64,000 nucleotides of DNA, from contig JASGUQ010000041.1 in the NCBI GenBank assembly GCA_030057655.1, positions 62,001 to 126,000 on the forward strand, written 5' to 3'. The notes under the pieces are model-generated. The model did not search any database. It had not been told where the DNA came from and was given only the letters and a program-made list of their open reading frames with translations. Below, piece by piece: positions 54,359 to 62,317 of this stretch (position 1 is its first letter; each line of letters starts with the position of its first letter). Origin of the DNA: Bacillota bacterium (GTDB taxonomy: Bacteria; Bacillota; Clostridia; Christensenellales; Aristaeellaceae). Both the position numbers and the translations under genes were made by a program.

Positions 54359-55059
54359 AGAAAATCATTACCGCCCTGCTGGTTTTTACGCTGATCTTCT
54401 CCCTGACCCTGACTGCTTTTGCGGAGGATGAGGGGAAACTGACCGTGCCCGGTTCATACACCGTCCTTCTTCAGGCTGACACCGCCACCATTGAGATTGG
54501 CGCACGCACCCAGGCAAAGACAGTCGCCAAGGCTCAGGAAGAGAACAACGCCATCATGGATGCGCTCATCAAAAAGCTCACTGAGATGGGATACACCAGC
54601 GATGACATCCGCACCACCCAGTTCTACATCGGTTTTGAACAGGACTATTCCTACTCAAGCCTTTCCCAGCAAAACGAAAACGACAATTTTGTGGTCACCA
54701 ACATGATTGCCGTTACCGTCAGGGACCTGAGCAAACTGTCCCAGGTCATCGACGCCGCGGCGGCTGCGGGCGCCAACAATGCCTACAACCTGACCTTCTC
54801 TTCCAGCAAAACAAAAGAAGCCTATTATGAGGCTCTGAAATTGGCGGTGGAGGACGCGGCCGAAAAGGCGAAGGTCCTGGCCCAGGCCGGCGGACGCGAA
54901 CTGGGGGAGATCCTCACCATGGAAGCCAGCGACGGATTCCGGGATTACGGCTTTGAAAACCGCATGGTTTTCGCGGAGGACAGCGCGAAAGCGACCCCCA
55001 TCCTGCCGGGAAATCTCTCCCTCACCGCCAACGTGTCCATCACTTTTGAATTGAAATAA
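54355..55059 (+). CDS. SIMPL (DUF541) exported protein
   Basis: Exported protein of 234 residues of the SIMPL family. Signal peptide at 1-22 (KIITALLVFTLIFSLTLTAFA, no lipobox), then VPGSYTVLLQADTATIEIGARTQAKT, ITEMGY-like LTEMGYTSDDIRTTQFYIGFEQ, and AVTVRDLSKLSQVIDAAAAAGANNAYNLTF, all typical of DUF541. Function is poorly known. It overlaps the anti-sigma factor gene by four bases and may be an envelope-stress target or sensor of this cassette. A strong terminator follows. Confidence 0.9.
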   Translation: MKKIITALLVFTLIFSLTLTAFAEDEGKLTVPGSYTVLLQADTATIEIGARTQAKTVAKAQEENNAIMDALIKKLTEMGYTSDDIRTTQFYIGFEQDYSYSSLSQQNENDNFVVTNMIAVTVRDLSKLSQVIDAAAAAGANNAYNLTFSSSKTKEAYYEALKLAVEDAAEKAKVLAQAGGRELGEILTMEASDGFRDYGFENRMVFAEDSAKATPILPGNLSLTANVSITFELK

Positions 55060-55077
55060 ATTCTGTTCTCAATTATT

Positions 55078-55117
55078 CCCAACAGGCAGCGAAAACAAGC
55101 CTGTTGGGATTTTTATT
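55078..55117 (+). terminator. Rho-independent terminator after the sigma cassette
   Basis: CCCAACAGGC (55078-55087) pairs perfectly with GCCTGTTGGG (55099-55108), followed by ATTTTTATTT. Confidence 0.85.
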
Positions 55118-55136
55118 TAATCAGTTGAGGAAAGTA

Positions 55137-56126
55137 TTATTTGTTCTGCTCCATCCAAAACCGGGCGGTGTCCTCCAGCGTCTCCTCAATGGGCCTTGAC
55201 TCAAAACCCAGCATGGTTCTGGCCTTTTCAGCGTCAAAATTGCTGTTGGCGTTGATGGTATAAAGCGAATATTCAGAAAAAATGGGTTTGATTTTTCGGA
55301 TCTTGTAAGTCAGGGTCATGACCGGCAAAAACAGCCTGGCCAGCCAGAGCGGCGCCTGAAACCTGACTTTTTTAGCACCTGTGATCCTGTGAAAGTTGTC
55401 CAGGATGTCCATGATCGTGATGTAGCTGCCTGAAAGCAGGAAATCCTCTCCCCAAAGGTTCCCAGTCGCCAGGGTGGCAATGGCCTTTGCCACATCCCTT
55501 ACGTCGGCAAAATTGTAGCCGCCCGCTACCCCCATGGGGATTTTGCCGTCCATATAGTCCAGGAACATCTGGGAGAGGTTGCCCCGGCCATGATCGCCCG
55601 GCCCGCAAAGCCCCGCCGGGTATACGATGCTGGCGTTCAGCCCCTGTTCTTCCCGCGCTTTCATCACCTTTGAAACGGCCATGGCCTTGGTCTTGGCATA
55701 ATAACCGACAACGGCGTCCGGATCCACGGCCTCCGGCTCCGCCATAAGGGCCTTGCCCGGCTTTTCTGTGATGGCGTGGACGCTGGCAACATGCAGCATG
55801 GCCTTGACCCCGGTTTTGAGGCAAAAATCGATCAGTTTTTCTGTCCCGGCCACATTGACCTGATAAACCAGGTCCACAGGCGTCATGCTCATGGTGATGA
55901 TGCTGGCGCAGTGGATCAGAATGTGCGGCTCAGGTCCGGACTCAAAAAAACGGGTCAGATCAGCGTCGTCCAGCAGATCGCCATACACGATTTCGACGTC
56001 TTCAGGAAGCCCTGAAGCCAAGGGATCCCCCGGCAGAACCAGGGCGCGGACCTTCTCCCCTTTCGCGAGCAGGCTGGAAACGACCTGCCGCCCTAAAAAA
56101 CCGGCAGCCCCTGTGACTAAAAACAT
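55137..56126 (-). CDS. NAD-dependent epimerase/dehydratase (DFR-like SDR)
   Basis: Extended short-chain dehydrogenase of 329 residues. The nucleotide motif TGAAGFLGRQVV is at the N-terminus, followed by VYGDLLDDADLTRFF, VNVAGTEKLIDFCLKTGVKAMLHVAS and the active-site YYAKTKAMA (YxxxK). It resembles dihydroflavonol-4-reductase-like bacterial SDRs, whose substrates vary. The ATG at 56126 follows AAGGAGAC. It is transcribed divergently from a TetR-family regulator, which probably controls it. Confidence 0.85.
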   Translation of the reverse strand: MFLVTGAAGFLGRQVVSSLLAKGEKVRALVLPGDPLASGLPEDVEIVYGDLLDDADLTRFFESGPEPHILIHCASIITMSMTPVDLVYQVNVAGTEKLIDFCLKTGVKAMLHVASVHAITEKPGKALMAEPEAVDPDAVVGYYAKTKAMAVSKVMKAREEQGLNASIVYPAGLCGPGDHGRGNLSQMFLDYMDGKIPMGVAGGYNFADVRDVAKAIATLATGNLWGEDFLLSGSYITIMDILDNFHRITGAKKVRFQAPLWLARLFLPVMTLTYKIRKIKPIFSEYSLYTINANSNFDAEKARTMLGFESRPIEETLEDTARFWMEQNK

Positions 56127-56177
56127 ACTGGTCTCCTTTCGGCGCAGCCCCATTTTGATTGACAATCATCCAAAACC

Positions 56178-56206
56178 ATTGTAAAATGCGACATCGTATT
56201 GTTCAA
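56178..56206 (-). promoter_or_regulatory. Sigma-A promoter of the SDR gene
   Basis: On the minus strand: TTGAAC (56201-56206), 17-base spacer, TACAAT (56178-56183). Confidence 0.55.
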
Positions 56207-56278
56207 TCGACAGAATATTTAAACTCAGTTTTGAACACGACATTATTTACGAAATATCAGGAAAAGAAGGCAATTTAA

Positions 56279-56872
56279 ATGAAAACTGTTCAAAAAAAAG
56301 AAAACCGCAGGGTCCGCTACACGCGGATGGCTTTGAGGGAAAGCCTGCTGGCGCAGCTGGCCACCACCCCCCTGGGCAAGATCTCCGTCACCAAGGTCTG
56401 TGAGCAGGCAGACGTGAACCGCAGCACCTTCTATATGTATTATAAAGATGTTTACGATCTGATGGAACAGATCGAGAACGATTTTTATGAGGAATTAAAA
56501 ACGCTCAGCAGCAAGCCTGTCACCCTGCCCAACGCCTATAACCTTTTGACCAGGATCTATGAGATCATTTACAAAAACCGCGACCTGGCCTCCGTCGTCT
56601 TTGGGGAATACGGCAACAAGCAGTTCATCAGCAAGGTCAGCGGCCTCTTTCATGAAACGATCCTTGAGGAATGGCGCAAGGCGCTGGATATTCCGGATGA
56701 GACCAGCCTGGGATACATTCATACTTTTTCCATTTACACCAACCTGGGCATGATCGAACACTGGATCTCCCGGAATTTTCATGAAACGCCGGAGCAGCTG
56801 GCTCAGATGACCAGTGATTTGACCGCAAAAGGCCTGGCCGCCTTCCTTCCGCAGGAGAAGCCGAGAGGATAA
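56279..56872 (+). CDS. TetR-family transcriptional regulator
   Basis: Regulator of 197 residues. The N-terminal helix-turn-helix domain is RYTRMALRESLLAQLATTP and ISVTKVCEQADVNRSTFYMYYKDVYDLMEQI, with the typical STFYxYY recognition helix. The C-terminal ligand domain (RDLASVVFGEYGNKQFI..., TNLGMIEHWISRNFHETPEQLAQM) fits the TetR_C_7-like group of Clostridia. It faces the SDR gene across a short AT-rich region, so that gene is the likely target; the ligand is unknown. Confidence 0.88.
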   Translation: MKTVQKKENRRVRYTRMALRESLLAQLATTPLGKISVTKVCEQADVNRSTFYMYYKDVYDLMEQIENDFYEELKTLSSKPVTLPNAYNLLTRIYEIIYKNRDLASVVFGEYGNKQFISKVSGLFHETILEEWRKALDIPDETSLGYIHTFSIYTNLGMIEHWISRNFHETPEQLAQMTSDLTAKGLAAFLPQEKPRG

Positions 56873-56940
56873 ATCTCAAAAGAATCTTTTATACAATTTC
56901 CATCTTGATCAGGCTGCCGATTACCGGCAGTTTTTTGCTC

Positions 56941-56969
56941 TTGCGCGGGAAAAGGGAAACTGATATACT
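56941..56969 (+). promoter_or_regulatory. Promoter of the polymerase/SRAP cassette
   Basis: TATACT (56964-56969) with a weak -35 TTGCGC (56941-56946) at 17 bases. The LexA-type box lies eight bases downstream of the -10, over the expected start site. Confidence 0.5.
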
Positions 56970-56977
56970 TAAAATAA

Positions 56978-56989
56978 GAACAAATGTTC
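56978..56989. promoter_or_regulatory. LexA/DinR-type SOS box
   Basis: GAACAAATGTTC matches GAAC-N4-GTTC; with its flank AGAACAAATGTTCC it agrees with the Bacillus consensus CGAACRNRYGTTYC at 13 of 14 positions. It covers an in-frame ATG at 56984, which is therefore not the start of the polymerase. Confidence 0.65.
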
Positions 56990-57010
56990 CCGTTTCAGGA
57001 GGTGGTTCCT

Positions 57011-58249
57011 TTGCGCAGCATCCTGCACAGCGACTGCAACAGTTTTTATGCCTCCGTAGAGGCGGCGGAGAACCCCGCGTTTCAAAACCAGCCGGTGGCG
57101 GTCTGCGGGGATCCCGCCCTGCGCCACGGCATCATCCTGGCCAAGTCCGCCCTGGCCAAAAAATGCGGCATCATCACGGGGGAGGCCATCTGGCAGGCCA
57201 AACAGAAATGCCCCACCCTCATCCTGATCCCGGCCGACCATCGCAAATACCTGCTCTACTCGCGCAAGATGCGCGCCATTTATAAACGCTACACCAACCT
57301 GGTGGAGCCCTTCGGGCTGGACGAAAGCTGGCTGGATGTGACGGGCCATCATTTAAGCGGGGAGGAGATCGCGGCCCAAATCCGCAACAGCGCCAGGGAA
57401 GAACTGGGCATCACGGTGTCCATCGGGGTGAGCTACAACAAGGTGTTCGCCAAACTGGGCTCGGACATGCGCAAGCCCGACGCCACCACCGTGATTACGC
57501 CGGAGAACTACAGGGAGAGGGTCTGGCCGCTGCCCGTGGATGACCTCTTGTATGTGGGGCGCGCCACCAAACGCCGCCTGGCCTCCCTGGGCCTTTATAC
57601 GATCGGCGATCTGGCAAAGGCGGAGGACGCCCTGATCCGCGGGATTTTAGGAAAGAATGGGGCGATGCTGCAGGCCTTCGCGCGGGGGCAGGACGACAGC
57701 CCGGTTTTGTGCGCGGAGGAGGCGGATGTGATCAAATCCATCGGCAACTCCACCACCACCCCGCACGACCTGCGCGATGAGGAGGCTGCCAAGGCGGTCA
57801 TTTACCTGTTAAGCGACAGCGTGGCCGCAAGGCTCCGCGCGCACCATCTGGCCTGCCGCACGGTGTCCCTGTGGATGCGCGACAGCGAGCTTGTCAGCAT
57901 TTCAAGACAGTCCCGCCTGCCCCGGGTATGCGACACCGGGGCTGACATCGCCAGAACCGCCCTGCACCTCTTAAAAACACATTATTCCTGGGAAAGGCCG
58001 CTGCGCTCCCTGGGCGTTTGCGGGAGCGAGCTTGAAAGCACGGAAGACCGGGTGCAGCTGCCCCTGTGGACGCCGCCCAAAACCCGGCAGGAGCGCAGGC
58101 TGGAAGACGCGCTGGACGGCATCCGCTCCCGCTGGGGGCACAATGCTGTCAGGCGCGGGCTGATGCTCCTGGATGAGAGTACAAGGGACTTAAACCCGGT
58201 GGATGACCACGAGCTGCAGCCCCTTGGCGCGATGCGGGGGAGGGGGTAA
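57011..58249 (+). CDS. Y-family DNA polymerase (DinB/UmuC type)
   Basis: Translesion polymerase of 412 residues. The metal ligand and steric gate are in HSDCNSFYASVE (D8; F12, Y13), the catalytic acids in FGLDESWLD (D104, E105), and the thumb helix-hairpin-helix in LYVGRATKRRLASLGLYTIGDLA. A clamp-binding-like motif QLPLW lies near residue 349. The TTG at 57011 is the start: AGGAGG stands at 56997-57002, and the ATG at 56984 lies inside the SOS box. Genes for a small protein and an SRAP protein follow, so the unit is a damage-tolerance cassette. Confidence 0.9.
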   Translation: MRSILHSDCNSFYASVEAAENPAFQNQPVAVCGDPALRHGIILAKSALAKKCGIITGEAIWQAKQKCPTLILIPADHRKYLLYSRKMRAIYKRYTNLVEPFGLDESWLDVTGHHLSGEEIAAQIRNSAREELGITVSIGVSYNKVFAKLGSDMRKPDATTVITPENYRERVWPLPVDDLLYVGRATKRRLASLGLYTIGDLAKAEDALIRGILGKNGAMLQAFARGQDDSPVLCAEEADVIKSIGNSTTTPHDLRDEEAAKAVIYLLSDSVAARLRAHHLACRTVSLWMRDSELVSISRQSRLPRVCDTGADIARTALHLLKTHYSWERPLRSLGVCGSELESTEDRVQLPLWTPPKTRQERRLEDALDGIRSRWGHNAVRRGLMLLDESTRDLNPVDDHELQPLGAMRGRG

Positions 58250-58255
58250 AATACG

Positions 58256-58528
58256 GTGAGCAACAGGATCTATGTAAAGGTGCGCGCCAGAACCGATGAG
58301 GAGGGGAGGATCACCCCGCTGTCCTTCACCATAGACGGGCAGACGCTGCCCGTCAGCCGGGTGCTGGAACGCCGCGAGGCGCGGGAGACCCGCGCGGGCG
58401 GGCAGGGCATCCGCTACCTGGTGCGCACGGGCAATCAGCAGACCTATCTGTATTTGGCCGAAGACCGACGGTGGTATGTGGAGGAAAATGAGCATGTGCG
58501 GGAAATACCATATCTCAACGGAAGATGA
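58256..58528 (+). CDS. Small protein of the SOS cassette, DUF6504-like pattern
   Basis: Basic protein of 90 residues between the polymerase and SRAP genes. Features: PLSFTIDGQTLPVSRVLERREA, a GGQGIRYLV turn, and YLYLAEDRRWYVEENE. This order (P-x2-F-x3-G, V-x-RVLE, GIRY, Lxx-D-x2-W-x-VE) resembles the DUF6504-type proteins found beside ImuB-like polymerases in Actinobacteria, a match by pattern only. Translation starts at GTG 58256 after AGGGGG. The last 35 bases overlap the SRAP gene in another frame. A role with the polymerase is inferred from position. Confidence 0.65.
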   Translation: MSNRIYVKVRARTDEEGRITPLSFTIDGQTLPVSRVLERREARETRAGGQGIRYLVRTGNQQTYLYLAEDRRWYVEENEHVREIPYLNGR

Positions 58529-59063
58529 GAATCTCATCTTCAGGGAAGCCATCCGGCAAATGATGCTGGAACACCCGGGGATTGCCATCAAAACGGGCGA
58601 TGTCCTGCCCAGCCAGGCGGCGCCCGTGTATCACAAAACAGGCCTGTCCCCGATGCGCTTTGGCCACAAGGCGAATTTCGCGAAAAGCCTGATCATCAAC
58701 GCCAGGAGCGAAACAGCGCATGAAAGCCCCCTGTTCGCCCCTGCGCTGCGCACCTTCCGCGTGCTGGTGCCGGCGACCGCGTTTTATGAATGGTCTCCGC
58801 AGAAAAAGCCCCACCTGTTTGGCAGGGCGGACAAAAAAACCTTGTACATGGCGGGGCTGGCCTTCCCGGGACAGGATATTGCGGACTTTGTCATTTTAAC
58901 CCGGGACGCCGCCGGGAAGCCGGCGCAGGTGCATCCCCGCATGCCGGTGATTTTCCCCAGCCTGGAACTGCAGAAGGCTTGGCTGGAGCAGGACAGCCTT
59001 GCGATTGATCTGCTAAGGCTGCCGGATGAAGGGGAGTATGCGGAAATGAAAGCAACAGGATGA
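58494..59063 (+). CDS. SRAP (YedK/HMCES-type) abasic-site protein
   Basis: SOS response-associated peptidase-family protein of 189 residues. It starts MCGKYH, so removal of Met exposes the catalytic Cys2 that forms a thiazolidine crosslink to abasic sites in single-stranded DNA. Other family blocks are VLPSQAAPVYH, NARSETAHESPLF, RFRVLVPATAFYEW-like (TFRVLVPATAFYEWS, with the Glu), and HPRMPVIF, with the active-site His. The start at 58494 is fixed by the need for Cys2. It is last in the polymerase cassette. Confidence 0.92.
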   Translation: MCGKYHISTEDENLIFREAIRQMMLEHPGIAIKTGDVLPSQAAPVYHKTGLSPMRFGHKANFAKSLIINARSETAHESPLFAPALRTFRVLVPATAFYEWSPQKKPHLFGRADKKTLYMAGLAFPGQDIADFVILTRDAAGKPAQVHPRMPVIFPSLELQKAWLEQDSLAIDLLRLPDEGEYAEMKATG

Positions 59064-59235
59064 AACAATATATTTGAAATCAAATCATAATTTTCAGCAA
59101 ATACCTTGGTTAGCATGGCTGATTTTTCCATTTGTTTTATCAACCATAGAAGGTAATATGTATTTTAGAATGGACAGGAGCAGAAAATGAGTATATTGTT
59201 GTCTTGTACAGAATTTTTAAATTATGAGGTGTCTT

Positions 59236-61053
59236 ATGATTAAAAAGCAAACAAATGTTAAAGCTAAATACATGGCTCTGTTTTTAGCATTCATTATTCT
59301 TTTGGGGCTTGCGGGATTTACCAAGGCAGAAGAGCCAATTAGTGGTAGCAATGTGAATTTACTGACAGATGTTCAGCGTAATTCTATTTCGATGTTAAAC
59401 TATTTAACAGCCTTAACCCAGGAAATCAATTCATCAAAAAACAGCCGCCTATATTTGGAAGAAGCCTATTCAGAATTAATTAACAATATTTCCCCAAACG
59501 CAGTTGATTCCCGAACCCTTGAACAACTTATAAATTTGCTTGATATTCTTGAGGGTTATCGTATGATTTCTGTAAAAAGAGATCGTATAAAATATTTTCA
59601 TGAGCAAGAAAGTGCTCAAACTATCAGGTCAGTTATTCCTAACCCTCTTAATATTTTGAGTATTATAGAATCACAATCCCTTGCAGACATCGCATTATCA
59701 GTTGTTAATGCAACTATCGATTCCGCTATTAGTTATTATACAAAGATTAATGAGAAAAATGTGGAACATATCATGCAAGGTTGGGAATTGGATGATGAAG
59801 CCTCCGAACTTCTGCACAACAGCCGGAAAACTGCCTTTAATTACATGATAAGCATGGTCAATGAGCAGGACCTTCCCGGTGAACTGGCATTAAATGAAGC
59901 AAATATAGATAGTTTCATAGCCAACAAGAAAAACAAAAACATTATCCAAAGGATTCAATTTTTGGAGTCAAATCAAAAAACGTACAATGCTTTTGGAGAT
60001 TATTGGTTAGTTTTAATAGAAAGTTATTATTCACAAGGTAACTATGAGAAATGCTTGGACGCAGCAAAAGCGTATGAGTCTCTTGATGTGCGGATTTTTA
60101 GAAAAGACTATAATTATGCGCGGGTATTACCTTTGGTTGTTTCTGCTGCTAATAAAATTTTAGAGGAAAATGAATATGTAAATCGTGCACAAGAATATTG
60201 CAATTATATTTATAACAATACTGACATTGATGACTGGTCACTCAGGTATTTTATCGCCCATACTTATATTGATTTATTTCACAAAACCCAAGACTCAAAC
60301 TTTCTTCAAAGAGCATATAATCTTGTGCTGGACAATGTAAATTATTTAGTTAACAGGCAGAAGGAATTAAATACAGAATACCTTGCAGATGTTCTGTTGG
60401 TAAAAGTTCCAAAAGACGCATCAAAAGATAACAAGCAAGAAATTGATAAGTATAATGAGTTTTTAAAGGAAGAAAGAAAGAGCGAAACACCACCGATTTA
60501 TGAACCCTTGCTATTAAATTGTGATCTCCTCTTTATGCTGGCCAGTGACTTAGATGTTGGAGATAAAGAAAAAGCAAAAGTTGATGGAATCTTGCATGGA
60601 AATGGTGAAGAGCTTTTTTTAATCCCTGCTGTTGATGATAGATATTGGTTTGTTCATCCTGTTGAGACGGAAGAACCACGAGATGTCGAAGTGGAATTTA
60701 GAGGTGACGAACTCTCCATACCCACAGAGTATGCTTCAACGGAATCAGTCATCAAAGTGACTGTCAGCAATACAGAATCAGACGTCCCATCAGTATATGA
60801 GGACTGGATACTACAGCGTGTTGACAGAAAGATAAAGGGGGACATTTCCACCTTTACCACCACTTATCAAAGTCCATCAGCAAAAAATCATGAGTTTGCT
60901 GATGGAACAACTGTTGAAGTTGAAATAATGCCAAAGGATGGGATTTCTACAAATTCTTACAAGTTTAGCTTTGTTGCAGAAAGAAAAAAGACAGATTGGT
61001 GGGAGGTTGTTAAAGTTTGGAAAAAGGATTTAGTTTTTAACAGAGTTCAATAG
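59236..61053 (+). CDS. AT-rich exported protein of unknown function
   Basis: Protein of 605 residues that I do not recognise. An N-terminal hydrophobic segment (YMALFLAFIILLGLAGFTKA, about 12-31) is a signal peptide or anchor. The middle (about 200-400) is helical with paired segments such as YWLVLIESYYSQGNYEKCLDAAKAYESL that look like TPR-type repeats. The last 120 residues are beta-rich (VEVEFRGDELSIPTEYAS, IKVTVSNTES), perhaps an Ig-like domain. Codon use is strikingly AT-rich against the neighbours, which suggests transfer. GAGGTG precedes the ATG at 59236. Confidence 0.7.
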   Translation: MIKKQTNVKAKYMALFLAFIILLGLAGFTKAEEPISGSNVNLLTDVQRNSISMLNYLTALTQEINSSKNSRLYLEEAYSELINNISPNAVDSRTLEQLINLLDILEGYRMISVKRDRIKYFHEQESAQTIRSVIPNPLNILSIIESQSLADIALSVVNATIDSAISYYTKINEKNVEHIMQGWELDDEASELLHNSRKTAFNYMISMVNEQDLPGELALNEANIDSFIANKKNKNIIQRIQFLESNQKTYNAFGDYWLVLIESYYSQGNYEKCLDAAKAYESLDVRIFRKDYNYARVLPLVVSAANKILEENEYVNRAQEYCNYIYNNTDIDDWSLRYFIAHTYIDLFHKTQDSNFLQRAYNLVLDNVNYLVNRQKELNTEYLADVLLVKVPKDASKDNKQEIDKYNEFLKEERKSETPPIYEPLLLNCDLLFMLASDLDVGDKEKAKVDGILHGNGEELFLIPAVDDRYWFVHPVETEEPRDVEVEFRGDELSIPTEYASTESVIKVTVSNTESDVPSVYEDWILQRVDRKIKGDISTFTTTYQSPSAKNHEFADGTTVEVEIMPKDGISTNSYKFSFVAERKKTDWWEVVKVWKKDLVFNRVQ

Positions 61054-61253
61054 ACACGCTAACAATAAGTCCGCTTCAGAATTATAAGAGGACATGTAAG
61101 ATACAGTGGAGAACTAACACTTTTTTGCCAGAAGCCCTGATAGGCTTCACAGGTATGGTGACGACATTATGTGATGCTTGTTTCTGCCTGCATTTCTGAC
61201 CGTACAACAAGTAACAGCATCTTCAGCCAGTGTCTTAATGTCTGCCTGCCCGC

Positions 61254-61964
61254 TCAGTCAGCGGCATAGGGCAGGATCATGTGAATGCGATCCCCGATGA
61301 TGACAAAGCGGTATAGGCGCTTTCCGCCGATGTCAGCGGAAAACTTAAAGAAATTAAAGTTGCTGTCTTCCCGAACGGGTTTCAGCATGGTGCCGCTGTA
61401 GCAGATGCAGTTGGGGGTGGTCTTGTAGGTGTCCAGGCTCTTGTCCTTGTTGGAGAACTTGCTGATGGCTGTGCCTTCGACAAAGGACACGGTCACCAGA
61501 TCCAGTTTCAGCGTCCATACATCGCCCGCGGGATTGGGCTTGGCTTCCTTGATGTAGCCGGCGGAGACGCGGTCATTGCCGGGCCTTCGCTGGATAAAAA
61601 CGGTGTATGTGGTGGACTCCATCCCGGACACCACACGGATATAAACGGTCTGCGGCTCGTTGTTTAACCGGATGATTTGGGATGGCTGGCCTGTGGCAAC
61701 CGGCTGGTCATTCACATAGATGGCAGCCAGGGGATCCACCGGTACGCAGGTAAAGGTGATGCGGCTGACCCAGCTGGCGACGGTCAGCAGGTAGGTGTGC
61801 TGGTAAGGGTTGAAGGCTCCCGGCAGCATGATGCCGGTGTTGGGTGCGTTGTGCTCCAGGCTGGCCAGATAGCTGGCCGGGAGTATCCCGGAGCCTGCCA
61901 CCGCCGGCAGGAATTGCGCAGTGATGAGCAGCAGGATGAGTAGAAACAGAATGCTCTTTTTCAT
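61254..61964 (-). CDS. Exported protein with cadherin-like beta-sandwich domain
   Basis: Exported protein of 236 residues with a signal peptide (KKSILFLLILLLITAQFLPAVA, no lipobox). Residues of about 33-115 look like a cadherin-like beta-sandwich (PF12733 type): LPGAFNPYQHTYLLTVAS, RITFTCVPVDPLAAIYVNDQPV and ESTTYTVFIQR. The C-terminal half (VSAGYIKEAKPNPAGD to the end) is of unknown fold. The ATG at 61964 follows AAAGGAGGA. Such domains occur on Clostridial surface proteins and bind carbohydrate or other proteins; no anchor is visible here. Confidence 0.65.
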   Translation of the reverse strand: MKKSILFLLILLLITAQFLPAVAGSGILPASYLASLEHNAPNTGIMLPGAFNPYQHTYLLTVASWVSRITFTCVPVDPLAAIYVNDQPVATGQPSQIIRLNNEPQTVYIRVVSGMESTTYTVFIQRRPGNDRVSAGYIKEAKPNPAGDVWTLKLDLVTVSFVEGTAISKFSNKDKSLDTYKTTPNCICYSGTMLKPVREDSNFNFFKFSADIGGKRLYRFVIIGDRIHMILPYAAD

Positions 61965-62317
61965 AAGTGATCCTCCTTTTGCCTGTTGTGATACTGAACT
62001 CAATCATAAACGCTTTGATGGGCCGGATCTTATGCCGCCCTGCTGTGTCAGTCAACCTCAACGTAGCTCAGGCTACGCCTTCGGCTTCCTTCCTTGCATG
62101 ACGTCATAACCTCTCGCCGCTTTGGATGCAATAACACTTTATATCAGTATAAAATCAGTTGCGGAAACTCAGGTCAGTTGGTTCACTTTGTTCTTTATGT
62201 GTATTGTACAATTGAAATAAAAGACCGTCAAGAAAATAGATCAGCTGGAAACAAAAAGCCCTGAACAGGCGGGAATGGCCTCGTTCAGGGTTGAAAAAGA
62301 TAAGACAGGTGCGTAAT
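61965..62317. other. Intergenic stretch of 353 bases
   Basis: No gene is supported. It holds a short hairpin CGTAGC/GCTACG (62063-62078), a neighbouring GCC-TTC-GGC turn (62079-62087), a 10-bp palindrome ATTGTACAAT (62206-62215), and the terminator of the sialidase-fold gene (62253-62290). The region around 62040-62110 lies upstream of the cadherin-like gene on its strand and may be its leader. Confidence 0.5.
62253..62290 (-). terminator. Terminator of the sialidase-fold gene
   Basis: On the minus strand CCCTGAAC (62283-62290) pairs with GTTCAGGG (62259-62266), the stem extended by partial pairing, and TTTTT (62253-62257) follows. Confidence 0.75.

Noticed and set aside
56984-57010. ATG at 56984 as start of the Y-family polymerase
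   Set aside because: It lies within the LexA-type box at the presumed transcription start; AGGAGG points to TTG 57011, where the family homology begins.
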